A stretch of 64,000 nucleotides of DNA from Schizosaccharomyces osmophilus (GCF_027921745.1 NC_079238.1:2852001-2916000); one strand, 5' to 3'; numbered from the stretch's first letter, positions 42,921 through 53,466 are shown. Notes: generated by a model not told the origin, from the letters alone. Translations and numbers: made by a program.

Positions 42921-43811
42921 TTAATGAATAAGATTCTGATAAAACTTTTCCAAATAAGAATGGACATCGCTATAAACATCCTCGACAGTACCTAGAGTTC
43001 TGCCAATGAAATCCAGAGCTATCTCTTCTGTAGGAAGGGTAAGTGCACCGTCCCTACTACGAAGGGCGCCATAATTTTGGATACGTTCACAAACTTTCTT
43101 CATTTCCGTAAGACCCAAGGCTGCAGAAGAGCCTTTCAAGAAGTGACCCAAAGAAGACAATTTTTTCAAATCCTTCCGCTTGAGTGCCTCATGTAATTCC
43201 TTAATAGTTGTTTCAGCTTGCTCAAAGTAGTTGAATACAATACTTTTGCTAAACTCGTGCTGATCATCATCATCCATCTCTAAGAGCTGATCAAAAGTTG
43301 CATGGTCAATGAGCTGCGGGTTTCGAAACATGTCGTCGTCAAAAGACATGTCATAAGCAACAAAAGAAAGTTCATCAGAGAGGACACCTTCTTTTACCAA
43401 CGCTTCGAGGGAAGCAATTGGCAGATTTTTCCCGTTTATTTTTTGATTGTTGAGATAATTGGATATGTCGATTTGTTGACTTATATTTTTGTCTTGCTTT
43501 TCGCTCCCCTCTTCAGAATTTTCGCTCAGCATGGAAGTTGAACTAGGCGACCCTTTCAAAGAAGACATTCGAGAAGTCATAGCCACGTAGGCTGGGCTGG
43601 AGGTTACTGGAAGTGAAGAATCGCGAACGTGGCTACTACTGGGGCATCTTTGATATACATGGGGTACCGCTGAACCTGATGGAGAGCGAGCCCTTTCAGC
43701 AATACCCGAGCTTTGCAATGTTCTAGCTAAGCTAGCCGCCTGAATTTGTTCATTTCTTTTTAAAGTTCTGTTTTCTGCATTGCGATCATAATTCGTGTTT
43801 GAATTCATCAT
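42921..43811 (-). CDS. mpr1: Histidine-containing phosphotransfer protein Mpr1/Spy1
   Basis: This HPt protein passes phosphate from the Mak histidine kinases to the response regulator Mcs4 (and Prr1) in oxidative-stress and cell-cycle signalling. The product is 296 aa from a single exon, starting MMNSNTNY. The N-terminal 110 residues are disordered and Ser/Pro-rich. The C-terminal HPt four-helix bundle carries the phosphorylated His223 in LGHFLKGSSAALGL. It is preceded by IVFNYFEQAETTIKELHEAL and followed by KKVCERIQNYGALRS and a helix EDVYSDVHSYLEKFY. The length is the same as I recall for S. pombe Mpr1/Spy1 (295 aa), which is SPBC725.02 from memory. Confidence 0.94.
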   Translation of the reverse strand: MMNSNTNYDRNAENRTLKRNEQIQAASLARTLQSSGIAERARSPSGSAVPHVYQRCPSSSHVRDSSLPVTSSPAYVAMTSRMSSLKGSPSSTSMLSENSEEGSEKQDKNISQQIDISNYLNNQKINGKNLPIASLEALVKEGVLSDELSFVAYDMSFDDDMFRNPQLIDHATFDQLLEMDDDDQHEFSKSIVFNYFEQAETTIKELHEALKRKDLKKLSSLGHFLKGSSAALGLTEMKKVCERIQNYGALRSRDGALTLPTEEIALDFIGRTLGTVEDVYSDVHSYLEKFYQNLIH

Positions 43812-45186
43812 TTATCAATAGTAACGACAACGAGGAACTCAGTAACTAAAGAGAATATATATATCCAAAAACCAACAGGATACGCCAAGCCTCGAACCAG
43901 CAAAGTTGATGTTTCTTAAAATGAGTTATTTGGCCTGTATAGAGCAGCCCTTCACGTCTCTAGGGATCGTGTAAATTTGGTGGTTGCTATTCGTTTGAAA
44001 TCCAAATCTTTAGCACAACGTCAGTCAGAAAGACAGAGTGCAGCTCGTTTTGAGAGAATATGGAAAACGTAATATAAACCCAAAATAACAAAAATTCTTG
44101 AGAAATTATGAATAGTACCTGTTTGTCCACTTTATGTAAAGCAATCCTTATAATAGAAAACCTGTTTGATGACCGATGAACAAAATTTTCAGTTAAAAGA
44201 CCAAAGGAGACATATACTTCCCAAAAATCCGAAGATCTTTACTTTGTCTTTTCTTTTTTTCCTTGTTTTCTTTTTTTTTTAAATAACAGTTTGAATTAAC
44301 CCTGTTTTAGCGCCTTCAAATGTAGAAAGCACCTATTTTCCCTTTTTCTGGTTATTTGATTTCAAAAAGAAAAAATTGGGCACGAAGAGCTATCTTCAAG
44401 TCTCTTCTGGAACAACTTCAACTCTTTTTATTCCTTTTATGTCGTAACTGAGGAATGCAAAGGATGAGTTCATCTATTCGCATAAAGGTACTGCTTGGCA
44501 ATGACGTATGCAACAGGAAATTTAACTGATGGCTGTATATTTGAATCCATCTGACAATTATCAATCTTTAGAATATTATAGCATTAGATGAAATAATATA
44601 GTAAAAACTAGTGAAAAAATAGAAAATCAGTTTCACTTGAACGTGGGGCTAACCATTAGTTTCGGTCAGTGAAAAAAATAAATATAAATATAAAAAAAAA
44701 AAGCGAGAGCAAGAAAACGACTAGAAAGGGTTTCCTCTATTTTCAACAAAGACATAGGGAATGATAACAATCTTTATCAAGTGAATAAGAAGAAGGTTAA
44801 AGGATTTTAGCAGGTAGGATCAGACTTGCAATATGAAAGAGCGTTTGAAGACAATAAACGGATTGACAGAGAAATTTGAATTTTATTGATGTTTGTTTGG
44901 ATAAGCAGAAGAAACAAGGAATAGAATGTGAAAGGAAACCCCATAAAGCTTGTGAGTAGTAGCTTGCTTGGGTTTGTAGGAAAAAGCAACGAGTGGCTTA
45001 TTTTTAAATTGCTTAAGAATATAAAAAAACCGGTTTCAAGCAAATGTAATATCAACGTCCGTAGAAATCGGTTCAAATGGTTGGGTTATGTACAAAATAA
45101 ATAGCATAGTCCATCGCTGAGAAAAGTAAAGAAACGAATCGTAATTAAGCAAGCATCCAAAAAGAAGCAAAACAAAATTTCCTACC
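43812..45186. other. Long intergenic region with one 50-codon protein-like frame
   Basis: About 1.37 kb upstream of mpr1 and downstream of the aminotransferase gene. A plus-strand frame at 43920-44072 reads LFGLYRAALHVSRDRVNLV and on to ERIWKT-stop, looking like the end of a small basic protein. It has no in-frame ATG. The rest is AT-rich spacer with homopolymer runs. Confidence 0.4.
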
Positions 45187-46509
45187 TTAATTAGAGGTAA
45201 CGGTATGAATTGCTTCAGCAAGGTAACGGACGTTGGAAGTGTTAATGCCAGCAATACTGATTCGACCATTCTTGGTCAAGTAAATGTGATAGTCCCTGCT
45301 CAAGGTTGCGACTTGCTCAGGCGTTAAACCGGTGTAGCAAAACATACCAATTTGGTCGGTAATATGCTTCCAGCCGTGTTTGCTTTTCAAATCATTTTCC
45401 AAAATGGAGCGCAAGGCTTGGCGCATAGAAATAATACGGCTAGCCATGCCCTTGACTTCGCCAGCCCATTGGGCACGAAGGTCGTTGTTCTTCAAAATAA
45501 ATCTGGCGATTCGGGCTCCATGGACGGGAGGGTTGGAGTAGGAAGCACGAACCAAGATTTTCAGTTGGCTTTCGAATCTGGCAGCTTCTTCGGGAGAGGC
45601 GGTCAAGGAACTAAAGCAACCTACACGTTCGCCATAAAGACCCATGTTTTTGGCAAAAGACTGGCACAAAAACATTGGGACATTGTTTGAGGCAAACAAT
45701 TGGGTGGCATAGGTGTCGCGTGCAAAGTCACCACTGGCAAAACCTTGGTAAGCCATGTCCAACAATACAAAATGACCCTTGTCGCGAACAACTCGGAGAA
45801 TGTCGTTCCATTGAGCATGTGTGGGATCCACTCCAGTAGGATTATGAGCACACGCATGCAAAAGGACAATGGAGCTGTTGGGAGCTTGTGACAAATCACT
45901 AAGCATGCCTTCGATGTCGAGTCCCTTTGTAATTGGGTTGTAGTAACGATACTCTTTGATATTTAAGCCTGCATTGCTAAACACATTTTTGTGGTTTCCC
46001 CAAGTAGGATTGGAGATGTAGATGTCTTTTGATGGATAAAACTTCGAAAAAAATCGAGACGAAAGGAGCAATGCACCTGTTCCGCTGACGGATTGGGCTG
46101 CAACCAAACGATTGCTTATGCTATCGTAAACATCACCATAAGCCATGCGTGTAGCTTCCTCACAGAAGCTGTTATCTCCCGTCATGGGCAAGTACTCCTT
46201 GTCCAGGTCTTGCTTCAAGATTTCAGCTTCCGCGGTGCGGACGCTGGGCAAAACATATGGCTTTCCCGTGTCATCTCGGTAGGCACCGACACCCAAGTTG
46301 ATTTTCTTGGGAAAACTATCTTTTTTAAAAGTTTCTGAAATACCAAAAATTGGATCAGGAGGGCCCATGGGCACATTGGCCCATCCTTGAAATCCACGCT
46401 GCAGGTTCAAGCCGGCAGTTTTCCCGCCGTTCATGAAGGCATACTGAAAAACAGCCTTATTCGTGACTCTACCTGTACTAGTCTTTACGAGCGAAGCCCC
46501 AGAAAACAT
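45187..46509 (-). CDS. Aspartate aminotransferase, probably mitochondrial
   Basis: This PLP enzyme interconverts aspartate + 2-oxoglutarate and oxaloacetate + glutamate, and serves the malate-aspartate shuttle. The product is 440 aa from a single exon. The N-terminal 35 residues are basic and Ser/Ala-rich with no acidic residue, a mitochondrial presequence. The mature part starts WANVPMGPPDPIFGISETFK. Motifs: NLGVGAYRDDTGKPYVLPSV, the VSGTGALLLSS phosphate site, NPTWGNHKNVF, HACAHNPTGVDPT, and the PLP lysine in SFAKNMGLYGERVG. The YSNPPVHGARI and GMFCYTGL blocks are conserved too. From memory it is SPBC725.01 in S. pombe. A plus-strand ORF overlaps the first 120 bases antisense (see findings). 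Confidence 0.96.
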   Translation of the reverse strand: MFSGASLVKTSTGRVTNKAVFQYAFMNGGKTAGLNLQRGFQGWANVPMGPPDPIFGISETFKKDSFPKKINLGVGAYRDDTGKPYVLPSVRTAEAEILKQDLDKEYLPMTGDNSFCEEATRMAYGDVYDSISNRLVAAQSVSGTGALLLSSRFFSKFYPSKDIYISNPTWGNHKNVFSNAGLNIKEYRYYNPITKGLDIEGMLSDLSQAPNSSIVLLHACAHNPTGVDPTHAQWNDILRVVRDKGHFVLLDMAYQGFASGDFARDTYATQLFASNNVPMFLCQSFAKNMGLYGERVGCFSSLTASPEEAARFESQLKILVRASYSNPPVHGARIARFILKNNDLRAQWAGEVKGMASRIISMRQALRSILENDLKSKHGWKHITDQIGMFCYTGLTPEQVATLSRDYHIYLTKNGRISIAGINTSNVRYLAEAIHTVTSN

Positions 46510-47122
46510 CGTGAAATCTCAGATTCTTTATTCGCTTGCTCCGGCGACCTTGCTGTGGATTGCTCTTGTTTAAATAATTACGCTCTTCAAAAATCACGTC
46601 TTTCGTTTCTTACAGAGCTTATCGAGCATTTACGAAACGGAACGAGCGCATGTTCCTATCACGAAACTATCAAAACAGATTCGTATGATGATAGACAAGG
46701 AAGTAGCCAAACGAAGATGCTTGTAAAAATTAAAAAAATTTTAAAAGACTTAGGCAAAATAAATTTAATAAAAAACCGAAAATTTTATTCAAAGCTCTTC
46801 CTCACCAGTCCGGTAAAAAAGGATGATTTCTTTTCCTTGTCCACAATTTCTTCAAATGCGCTAAAATTATGTCAAGCGAATCGCTTCCATAAAGAAATAA
46901 ACAAAAGACTTCAGGAACGAAAGGAAGAAAAATGTAAAAATCAATTGACAGAATAAGAAAAAAGAAAAGTAAAATTGAAGAGGTCATTCGATCACTTAGG
47001 TGGCTAGTTAACTCTAAAAGGGTCGTCATCGTAGTTATAATCCAACACAAATTTCGCTCAGCTGTAACTTTTCTTGAATTCTTTCATTTATAACTTTTGA
47101 ATTTTTCTTTGCTTTTTCACGG

Positions 47123-47130
47123 TATAAAAA
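47123..47130 (+). promoter_or_regulatory. Possible TATA box for rnc1
   Basis: TATAAAAA sits on the plus strand about 540 bases upstream of the rnc1 ATG. If used, it implies a leader of roughly 500 nt before any splicing. No transcript evidence is available. Confidence 0.35.
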
Positions 47131-47358
47131 GAAGGAACGCAATACGATCGCTGACATTCATTCCCTACTAAAATTTCATATTACCCATCTCTCCGATTTA
47201 ACAAACGCATCCAAACATTTATACCATTGCATCCAATTGTGAGCTTTTGCTAAATCATTGTTCAAAGAAATATTGTTTTCAATCCATACAAACTATTCAA
47301 CCTCATTTTATTCATTGCATGTTGCCAGCCAGGAACTTATATAAACGCTGGGCGCTGG

Positions 47359-47381
47359 TTTTTTTTTTTTTTTTTTTTTTT
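47359..47381 (+). repeat. T23 homopolymer tract in the rnc1 leader
   Basis: An uninterrupted run of 23 T, the longest homopolymer I found. Runs of this kind exclude nucleosomes in yeast promoters and mutate often, so its length may vary between isolates or be a sequencing artefact. Confidence 0.7.
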
Positions 47382-47668
47382 AAATAAACATATTCTTTTT
47401 TTTTTCTTGTAGGATTACATTTTCTTTAAGAGTTTCTAAAACCGACAGCAAATTCCGTCTTTGCTTATACGTCCCGCTACTCTCAAACTGCATCTTAGAG
47501 AAACCTCGTTTCAATACAACATTCCTGAACGCGCTAATTTATCCCATGAATTATAAAGGAGAAGCTGGAACAATATTTATAAACAATTACTAACATCAAT
47601 TCAATTTTATTCGATTGATTTTTTTTTTCTTTTTTCCTGTGTTTGGCTTTCTTCTGCATTGATTTACA

Positions 47669-48889
47669 ATGTCCAAATCTGACGCAGTTTCTCGCTTGTT
47701 GGCAGAGATTTCTGCCCAGCAAAGCCAAAAACAAGTTGTTCCAGAGCTTCCTTATCCCACTTCTAGTGGCATCATCAACTTGAACGACCCTAATCCATCT
47801 TTGGGAACATTCGTTCGTCTTTATGATCCTGCTTTCTCTTCCCAAGTATACCAAGATCCATCGCCAGGAACTGCTCCTGTAAACCCATCTACATATCATC
47901 CACCAAACCCTTCTAGCTCCTTGAAAACTTCGTATTCGTTCCCCGTCAAAAGCTGCTACGTAGGCATGCTCATTGGAAAACGCGGCGAAAAGCTCCAAAA
48001 AATGGAATCGGCCACAAAGACAAGAGTCCAATTTATGCCTGAAACTCCTTCGAAACCAGGCGAACGAACGGCTATCATTACCGGCCAAACCGAAAACATT
48101 GATATGTGTCGCCGAGAAATTTCGCAAAAAATAAAGGATTACCAAGATGTACTTACATCTACGGCATTTCCGGCTTTAGCATATGCCACTGGCAGCAATC
48201 CCAATCCCACGTATGAGACCCCTGATCCATTTGTTATTCCTGAGCATCACATTGGGCTTGTTATTGGGAAAGGCGGTGAAAAGATCCGCGATTTGCAAGA
48301 AGCAACAGAAACAAAGATTATAATTAATACTGATACCGATTTAATGAACCCTTTGCGACCGGTTTCCTTCCAAGGGTCACCAGATCGTGTTTCTAGAGCA
48401 AAGTCTATCATTCAAGATATTGTGGTACAGGAACAACTGAAAATCAACTCTCTTTCAACTACCTTCAATCCAAACAAAGTACACACGGATGTAATGGCTG
48501 TACCAAGAGAATCTGTGGGAATGATTATTGGGAGAGGCGGTGAGACCGTTCGTGAGATCTATGCAAAGACCATGTGCCAGTTAAAAATATCTCCTGATGG
48601 TGGTCCTTCTGTTCCTGAACGTGAAATCACATTTATCGGAACTCCGTCAAGTGTGGAATTGGCAAAATGGGACGTTTTAGACCGATTGGAGAGAGCCGGC
48701 GTGCCCCTTCGTCGCCTTGCTCATCCACCCATTCATCCTGCCGCGTCTTTACCTCAAACGATGCCTCCGACAAACGTTTCTGCAATGCCCATGCCTATGC
48801 CGGAGCCATACCCTGCTCCGTACGGAGATTATGAAAATTACATGAAATCATGGCAGCAGTATCCTTCTAATCCCATGTACCCCAAGTAA
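47669..48889 (+). CDS. rnc1: KH-domain RNA-binding protein Rnc1-like
   Basis: This RNA-binding protein has three KH domains. In S. pombe, Rnc1 binds and stabilises pmp1 mRNA and so tunes the Pmk1 MAP kinase and calcineurin pathways. The product is 406 aa from a single exon. KH signatures are GKRG at 103-106, GKGG at 200-203 and GRGG at 288-291, each in an I/V-G-x-x-G helix-turn context (VGMLIGKRGEKLQKME, IGLVIGKGGEKIRDLQ, VGMIIGRGGETVREIY). The N-terminus is Pro/Ser-rich. The C-terminal tail is Pro/Met/Tyr-rich and disordered. The domain call is certain. The name rests on layout and length (398 aa in S. pombe from memory). Another three-KH protein such as a FUBP-like factor is the alternative. 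Confidence 0.78.
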   Translation: MSKSDAVSRLLAEISAQQSQKQVVPELPYPTSSGIINLNDPNPSLGTFVRLYDPAFSSQVYQDPSPGTAPVNPSTYHPPNPSSSLKTSYSFPVKSCYVGMLIGKRGEKLQKMESATKTRVQFMPETPSKPGERTAIITGQTENIDMCRREISQKIKDYQDVLTSTAFPALAYATGSNPNPTYETPDPFVIPEHHIGLVIGKGGEKIRDLQEATETKIIINTDTDLMNPLRPVSFQGSPDRVSRAKSIIQDIVVQEQLKINSLSTTFNPNKVHTDVMAVPRESVGMIIGRGGETVREIYAKTMCQLKISPDGGPSVPEREITFIGTPSSVELAKWDVLDRLERAGVPLRRLAHPPIHPAASLPQTMPPTNVSAMPMPMPEPYPAPYGDYENYMKSWQQYPSNPMYPK

Positions 48890-49452
48890 TAACGAGTTGC
48901 CTTTCGATTTTAGTGTTTCAGTCCATGCACTTAAACTACTTTTCCTTCTACAAGTAAAAAACTACAAACTATATTTCGGACGTTCATGATGACATATGTT
49001 TTTAGAAAAGGAATTTTACACGACGACGCTCATGGCTCTTATTTCCATGGAAAATGATTAACTTTAGAAATCTTATACTTTCCATCTCCGCTTTCAATGA
49101 TTCAAGCTTTAATAAACATTGAAAGCAAGCTCAAACGATTCAATAAAATGAGATTTGCCTATCTACTGATTTCCTCCATCTCTCAATTCTTATATAAAAT
49201 AAGTTATTCTACTCTTTCCTGTAAAATGCTCTGAAGCATAAGACAGTTGTTTTTTCTATCGAAATCTCATACAGTTTTCTCTTTTTTTCACATTCCATAT
49301 TACAATTTACGTAAGGAAACGACATATAGTGAAGTCGAAAGAACTACACTATGCGGATTGCACTACATGTTACTACGCAGCTTTCGCCTTCTAAGTAAGC
49401 TGAATACTACCATTACCAGACCTTCTTTCAAACAACCAAATTTTTGAAACAA
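48890..49452. other. Intergenic region, nothing recognised
   Basis: About 560 bases between rnc1 and rpt2. A 66-codon ORF (49247-49447) ends just before the rpt2 ATG but shows no domain and is probably leader. Confidence 0.5.
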
Positions 49453-50933
49453 ATGGTATGTATGCTCGGATCTATATGGTTTGGGATAGGAAGCATCAGT
49501 AATTTTTCAGTTTTGCAGTGCTTTTGCTTGCTTTGAACCAAATAGAAAAAACAATGTTTATGAATCCAGGGTATTAACGTTTTATGTAGGGTCAAGCACA
49601 ATCTGGTGGATTCTCCAATTTTGGAGATGGAGCAAATGGTGACAAGAAAAAAGACCAAAAGAAGGATAAGCCTAAATATGAACCTCCGGTTCCTACTCGT
49701 ATCGGCCGCCGTAAAAAGAAAGCACAAAGTGGACCAGAGTCAGCAGCAAAGCTACCGGCTGTTTTACCCAATACTCGATGCCGCTTGAGGTTGCTCAAAT
49801 TACAGCGTATTCATGACCACTTACTAATGGAAGAAGAGTATGTACAAAACCAAGAACGTCTTAAGCCCCAAGATGAGAGAACCCAAGAGGAACGCAATAG
49901 AGTGGACGAGATTCGTGGTACCCCTATGTCCGTAGGTACCCTAGAGGAAATCATTGATGATGATCATGCTATTGTTTCTACTGCCGGACCCGAATATTAT
50001 GTCTCAATTATGTCTTTCGTTGACAAAGACATGCTAGAGCCTGGTTGTAGTGTATTGCTTCATCACAAGGCAATGAGCATCGTTGGTATTTTGCTTGATG
50101 ATACGGATCCTATGATTAATGTTATGAAACTTGATAAAGCCCCTACTGAAAGTTACGCCGATATTGGTGGTCTCGAGTCTCAAATTCAAGAAATCAAAGA
50201 AGCAGTTGAATTACCTCTTACTCATCCAGAATTATATGAAGAAATGGGTATTAAACCTCCAAAAGGTGTTATTCTCTATGGTGCACCTGGTACTGGTAAA
50301 ACACTATTAGCGAAAGCCGTTGCTAATCAAACATCCGCAACCTTTTTGCGTGTTGTGGGTTCTGAATTGATTCAAAAATATCTGGGTGATGGTCCACGTC
50401 TTGTTCGACAATTATTTAATGCCGCTGAAGAGCATTCACCCTCAATCGTATTTATAGATGAAATAGATGCTATCGGAACCAAACGTTATGAAGCTCAATC
50501 GGGTGCTGAAAGAGAAATTCAACGTACAATGTTGGAGCTGCTAAACCAGCTTGATGGATTTGACACCACCAACCGTGATATCAAGGTCATCATGGCCACC
50601 AACCGTATTAGCGATCTCGATCCTGCCCTTATTCGACCTGGCCGTATTGATAGAAAAATTCTTTTCGAAAGTCCTGACGAAACAACTAAAAGAAAGATTT
50701 TCACTATTCATACGTCTAAAATGAACTTAGGCGAAGATGTCAATCTCGAAGAATTGATTCAATCCAAAGATGAATTATCTGGTGCTGAAATCAAAGCTAT
50801 CGTTTCTGAGGCTGGTCTTTTAGCACTTCGTGAACGAAGAATGCGTGTTGTTATGGAGGACTTCCGACAAGCCCGCGAAAAAGTTTTGAAAACCAAAGAT
50901 GAAGGCGGTCCTGCTGGCGGTCTGTATATCTAA
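49453..50933 (+). CDS. rpt2: 26S proteasome ATPase subunit Rpt2 (Mts2)
   Basis: Rpt2 is one of six AAA ATPases of the 19S base that unfold substrates and open the 20S gate. The model has exon 1 at 49453-49455, just the ATG, and exon 2 at 49590-50933 (448 aa, the normal length). The 134-nt intron begins GTATGT directly after ATG and has a GGTATTAACG branch site. Exon 2 begins GGTCAAGCA, giving MGQAQSGGF, which matches the family's N-myristoylated MGQ start. Other marks: basic N-terminus ([20 protein letters not shown]), Walker A GAPGTGKT (232-239), Walker B FIDEIDA with DE at 291-292, the AAA second region of homology ([20 protein letters not shown]), and the C-terminal HbYX tail Leu-Tyr-Ile, which docks into the 20S ring. 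Without exon 1 the frame has no good start. Confidence 0.95.
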
Positions 50934-51247
50934 GAAATATTCCATAATGATTACAAATTAGTTAGAAAGATATAAATATCTTGTTTGAATGCATGTTCTT
51001 TACGCTGTGATAACGGAAGCAATTTATGAATCGAAAATGTAATCAAGGAGTTATTATGTAAATAAGACTATATTATTGTAAACCAAAAGTAACCTTAATG
51101 ACATAGAAATTGCAAATCTATTTTGCGACCGCGTTTAAATAAAATGGATATCTCAAATGTGGTTCCAAAGATGGCAAGAAAAACGAAGGTTGCTTATGCT
51201 ACTTTTTTAAATGAAAAGAAAGCACGGTAATTAGTTCCTGAAGTATT
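50934..51247. other. Convergent intergenic region, nothing recognised
   Basis: About 314 AT-rich bases between the stop codons of rpt2 and the phosphatase gene. Confidence 0.5.
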
Positions 51248-52624
51248 TTACTTTTTCACAGGCTTACACATGGAATGATAGTCTTCGGGCTTCAAGGCTC
51301 GGACGGCATCCTTGAAAATAGACAAAGGACAAATAGTCTCATTTCCCCTGTAACCTTGTCCACGGCAAGCACCCATAACGACATGATTCGAATTGTAAGT
51401 AATTCGAACATACCAATCAGATAATTCATCTGAAGGATAGTTTGAAATACCATTATCCTTGGAAGGTGTGTCTTGTTTGCTAGGTTTTAAAGGACTTTCA
51501 GGTTTTCCAGCAATAGCTTTTGGAGAAGCTTCGTCGGAGGTATCTTTAAAAAGTTCCAATTCAAGATGAGAAGTAAAGGGAGGCCATTGATAATCAAAAG
51601 CATCTAGTGAAGCAAGGATTGCAGCTAATGTTACATCGTGAGCTCCATACAAAGCCAAACGATCTGAAGGAGCGCCACTTTTATCAGCCTTAACTTGGTT
51701 TTCCATTCGCATAAAAAGATCATTTAAAAGGCTTCCTGCACCGAGTTGACGCATTAAATTTGATACTTTATATCCTCCAAACCATTCTTCGGAAACCGCC
51801 TGCGCAGAATCCCGCAACCACTGCTCATCCACCAAGTTAGGATGAAGTTCGAGTCGATTGCCAATAGCAGCATTAATTGTATCCAAAAGACCACTAAGAC
51901 GAGGATGACTAGAGACAACACGAACAGATTGACCGTTCATGAACTGACTCATCATTTCCGACGCTCTTCCAGCAAGAAGAGGATCGTAAATTTTAGCAGC
52001 TCTTTCAGCAAATTCCTCGTACAATTGAACAAGTCTGGGACAGTTGTTTTCGTTTGGAAGTAAGTTTTCGTGAGACCAATTGCGGGTATAAATGGTAGGC
52101 ACGACACCTTGGCGTTTTTCGTCAGGATAAAGCCCAGCAAAAACATGTTCTAAAGATTCGAGAGCACGAGTCATGGGTGTAGCGCGCATGTAAATTCCGT
52201 TAGCATTTTGAATCCTGTCTGGTAGGAATCCGAGTTTGTTAATATAACGCTCTCGAAGATATTCACCGAGGTTACGGGTTGTAATTCTTCCGATGTCTGT
52301 TAATTCACCATTAATACATACGCCGCTATCTGCTTCCTCTTTGGGAGGAGCCGCTAAAGATGAATCTACAGGAGCCTCTGTTTTTCTTTCAAATCCGAGT
52401 ACGGACCATTCCTTGGCTCCTTTTACTTGAGCAAAAAATCTTCTAGCATTGTTACAAAGCTTCCAATCCTTAGGAATACCAGCCGACTCCAATCTTTCTT
52501 TCACCGGAGAACGCTCACCATGTCGAAACACCACCTGTAAATACTTGAGCTCAAGCTGCTTAGGAAAATCCAAGCCCGCCACTGGATCTGGATAATGAAC
52601 GGAAGTAGCAGACATTTGTGACAT
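51248..52624 (-). CDS. Histidine phosphatase (acid-phosphatase branch), no signal peptide
   Basis: This phosphatase of the histidine-acid (branch 2) superfamily has 458 aa from a single exon. The catalytic RHGERSPVKE lies near residue 34, and the proton-donor block is YGAHDVTLAAIL. Other family blocks are GELTDIGRITTRNLGEYLRE, IYMRATPMTRALES and WSHENLLPNENNCPR. The N-terminus (MSQMSATSVHYPDP) has no hydrophobic signal peptide, so the enzyme is likely intracellular, unlike secreted yeast acid phosphatases. A Lys/Pro/Ser-rich insert (PESPLKPSKQDTPSKD) interrupts the last third. The substrate is unknown. From memory the S. pombe gene at this place is SPBC4.06, described only as a histidine/acid phosphatase. 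Confidence 0.88.
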   Translation of the reverse strand: MSQMSATSVHYPDPVAGLDFPKQLELKYLQVVFRHGERSPVKERLESAGIPKDWKLCNNARRFFAQVKGAKEWSVLGFERKTEAPVDSSLAAPPKEEADSGVCINGELTDIGRITTRNLGEYLRERYINKLGFLPDRIQNANGIYMRATPMTRALESLEHVFAGLYPDEKRQGVVPTIYTRNWSHENLLPNENNCPRLVQLYEEFAERAAKIYDPLLAGRASEMMSQFMNGQSVRVVSSHPRLSGLLDTINAAIGNRLELHPNLVDEQWLRDSAQAVSEEWFGGYKVSNLMRQLGAGSLLNDLFMRMENQVKADKSGAPSDRLALYGAHDVTLAAILASLDAFDYQWPPFTSHLELELFKDTSDEASPKAIAGKPESPLKPSKQDTPSKDNGISNYPSDELSDWYVRITYNSNHVVMGACRGQGYRGNETICPLSIFKDAVRALKPEDYHSMCKPVKK

Positions 52625-53466
52625 GGTTTTATATATATTCCTTTTGGATTTATGTTAGTGAGAAGGTGGGTTTCACTTACACACGCTTCAGCCAGGTGGG
52701 GGCCTATGCAAACTACTAAAGACGATGAGCGTAGGTAAACAAAAGTAGTGAGCGAAGCTGGAAACGGTTTCATTATTAAAATAAGTTTAGTTTAAAATTT
52801 GGTAAATTATGAAACGTTTTTGATCCAGTACAAGGCATGTTTGATATTTCGATTGATAAACAAGTGTTTCGTATATCATAACGTGAAGCTTGATATTAAG
52901 GATGAAAACCAATAATCGTTTCAGACAATAAATTTATGAAATTCTTGTCTAAAAAAAAAGAAAAAAGAATGGGCTTACATTGAAAGCGAAAAAGCTATCA
53001 TTTGTTGTAGCATTCACTTTGTTGCTACTTATATCGTATTATAGAGTATTTTGAAAGCTGTTACTTAAAGTCTTTTTAATACGCTTTCTTTTCAATCGAT
53101 GGAACATATCCATATTCATTTGTAAAACCAATTAAGAAATCATCAACTTTATTGAGCATTAAGGAAATTATTCGGGGATGCTGTTTCGTTGTCTATCGCC
53201 GACCAAGAGTAACTGATTGTTTGGTTAGTTTGAGACAAAAAAGGATATAAAATATAAGAAATATTCTCCAGTCATCTTTTGTTACTTCTATATATTCAAC
53301 GTATGGTATAAATCTTTATAAGGAAGATTCTGTAGTCGTCCCTTCTTTTATAGTTCATTCGAACTTCCTGTTTCATGTATTTATAAACTCTCTGCAAAGA
53401 CGCGCTTTCGCTCATTAAAAAAAAATATCAAGATCTTTGACGAAATAAACTTCATTTCGTCTATTT
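52625..53466. other. Intergenic region, nothing recognised
   Basis: About 840 AT-rich bases upstream of the phosphatase gene and downstream of mlo2, both on the minus strand. No ORF or RNA gene recognised. Confidence 0.5.

Larger units (their letters stand above)
46510..47668. other. Divergent region between the aminotransferase gene and rnc1
   Basis: About 1.16 kb. A plus-strand frame (46387-46956) stays open for 189 codons, the first third antisense to the aminotransferase start. It has no early ATG (first at about 46718). A TATAAAAA lies at 47123-47130, and a T23 tract at 47359-47381 is followed by TTCTTGTAG, which looks like a splice acceptor. A long, possibly spliced rnc1 leader would explain this part. 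Confidence 0.45.

Noticed and set aside
43885-43905. CTCGAACC resembling the complement of a tRNA B box
   Set aside because: The flanking bases do not form a T-arm stem, and no anticodon arm or acceptor pairing follows.
44807-45076. 89-codon minus-strand frame below the aminotransferase gene
   Set aside because: Starts only at a TTG, pyrimidine-rich, lies in the expected 3' UTR.
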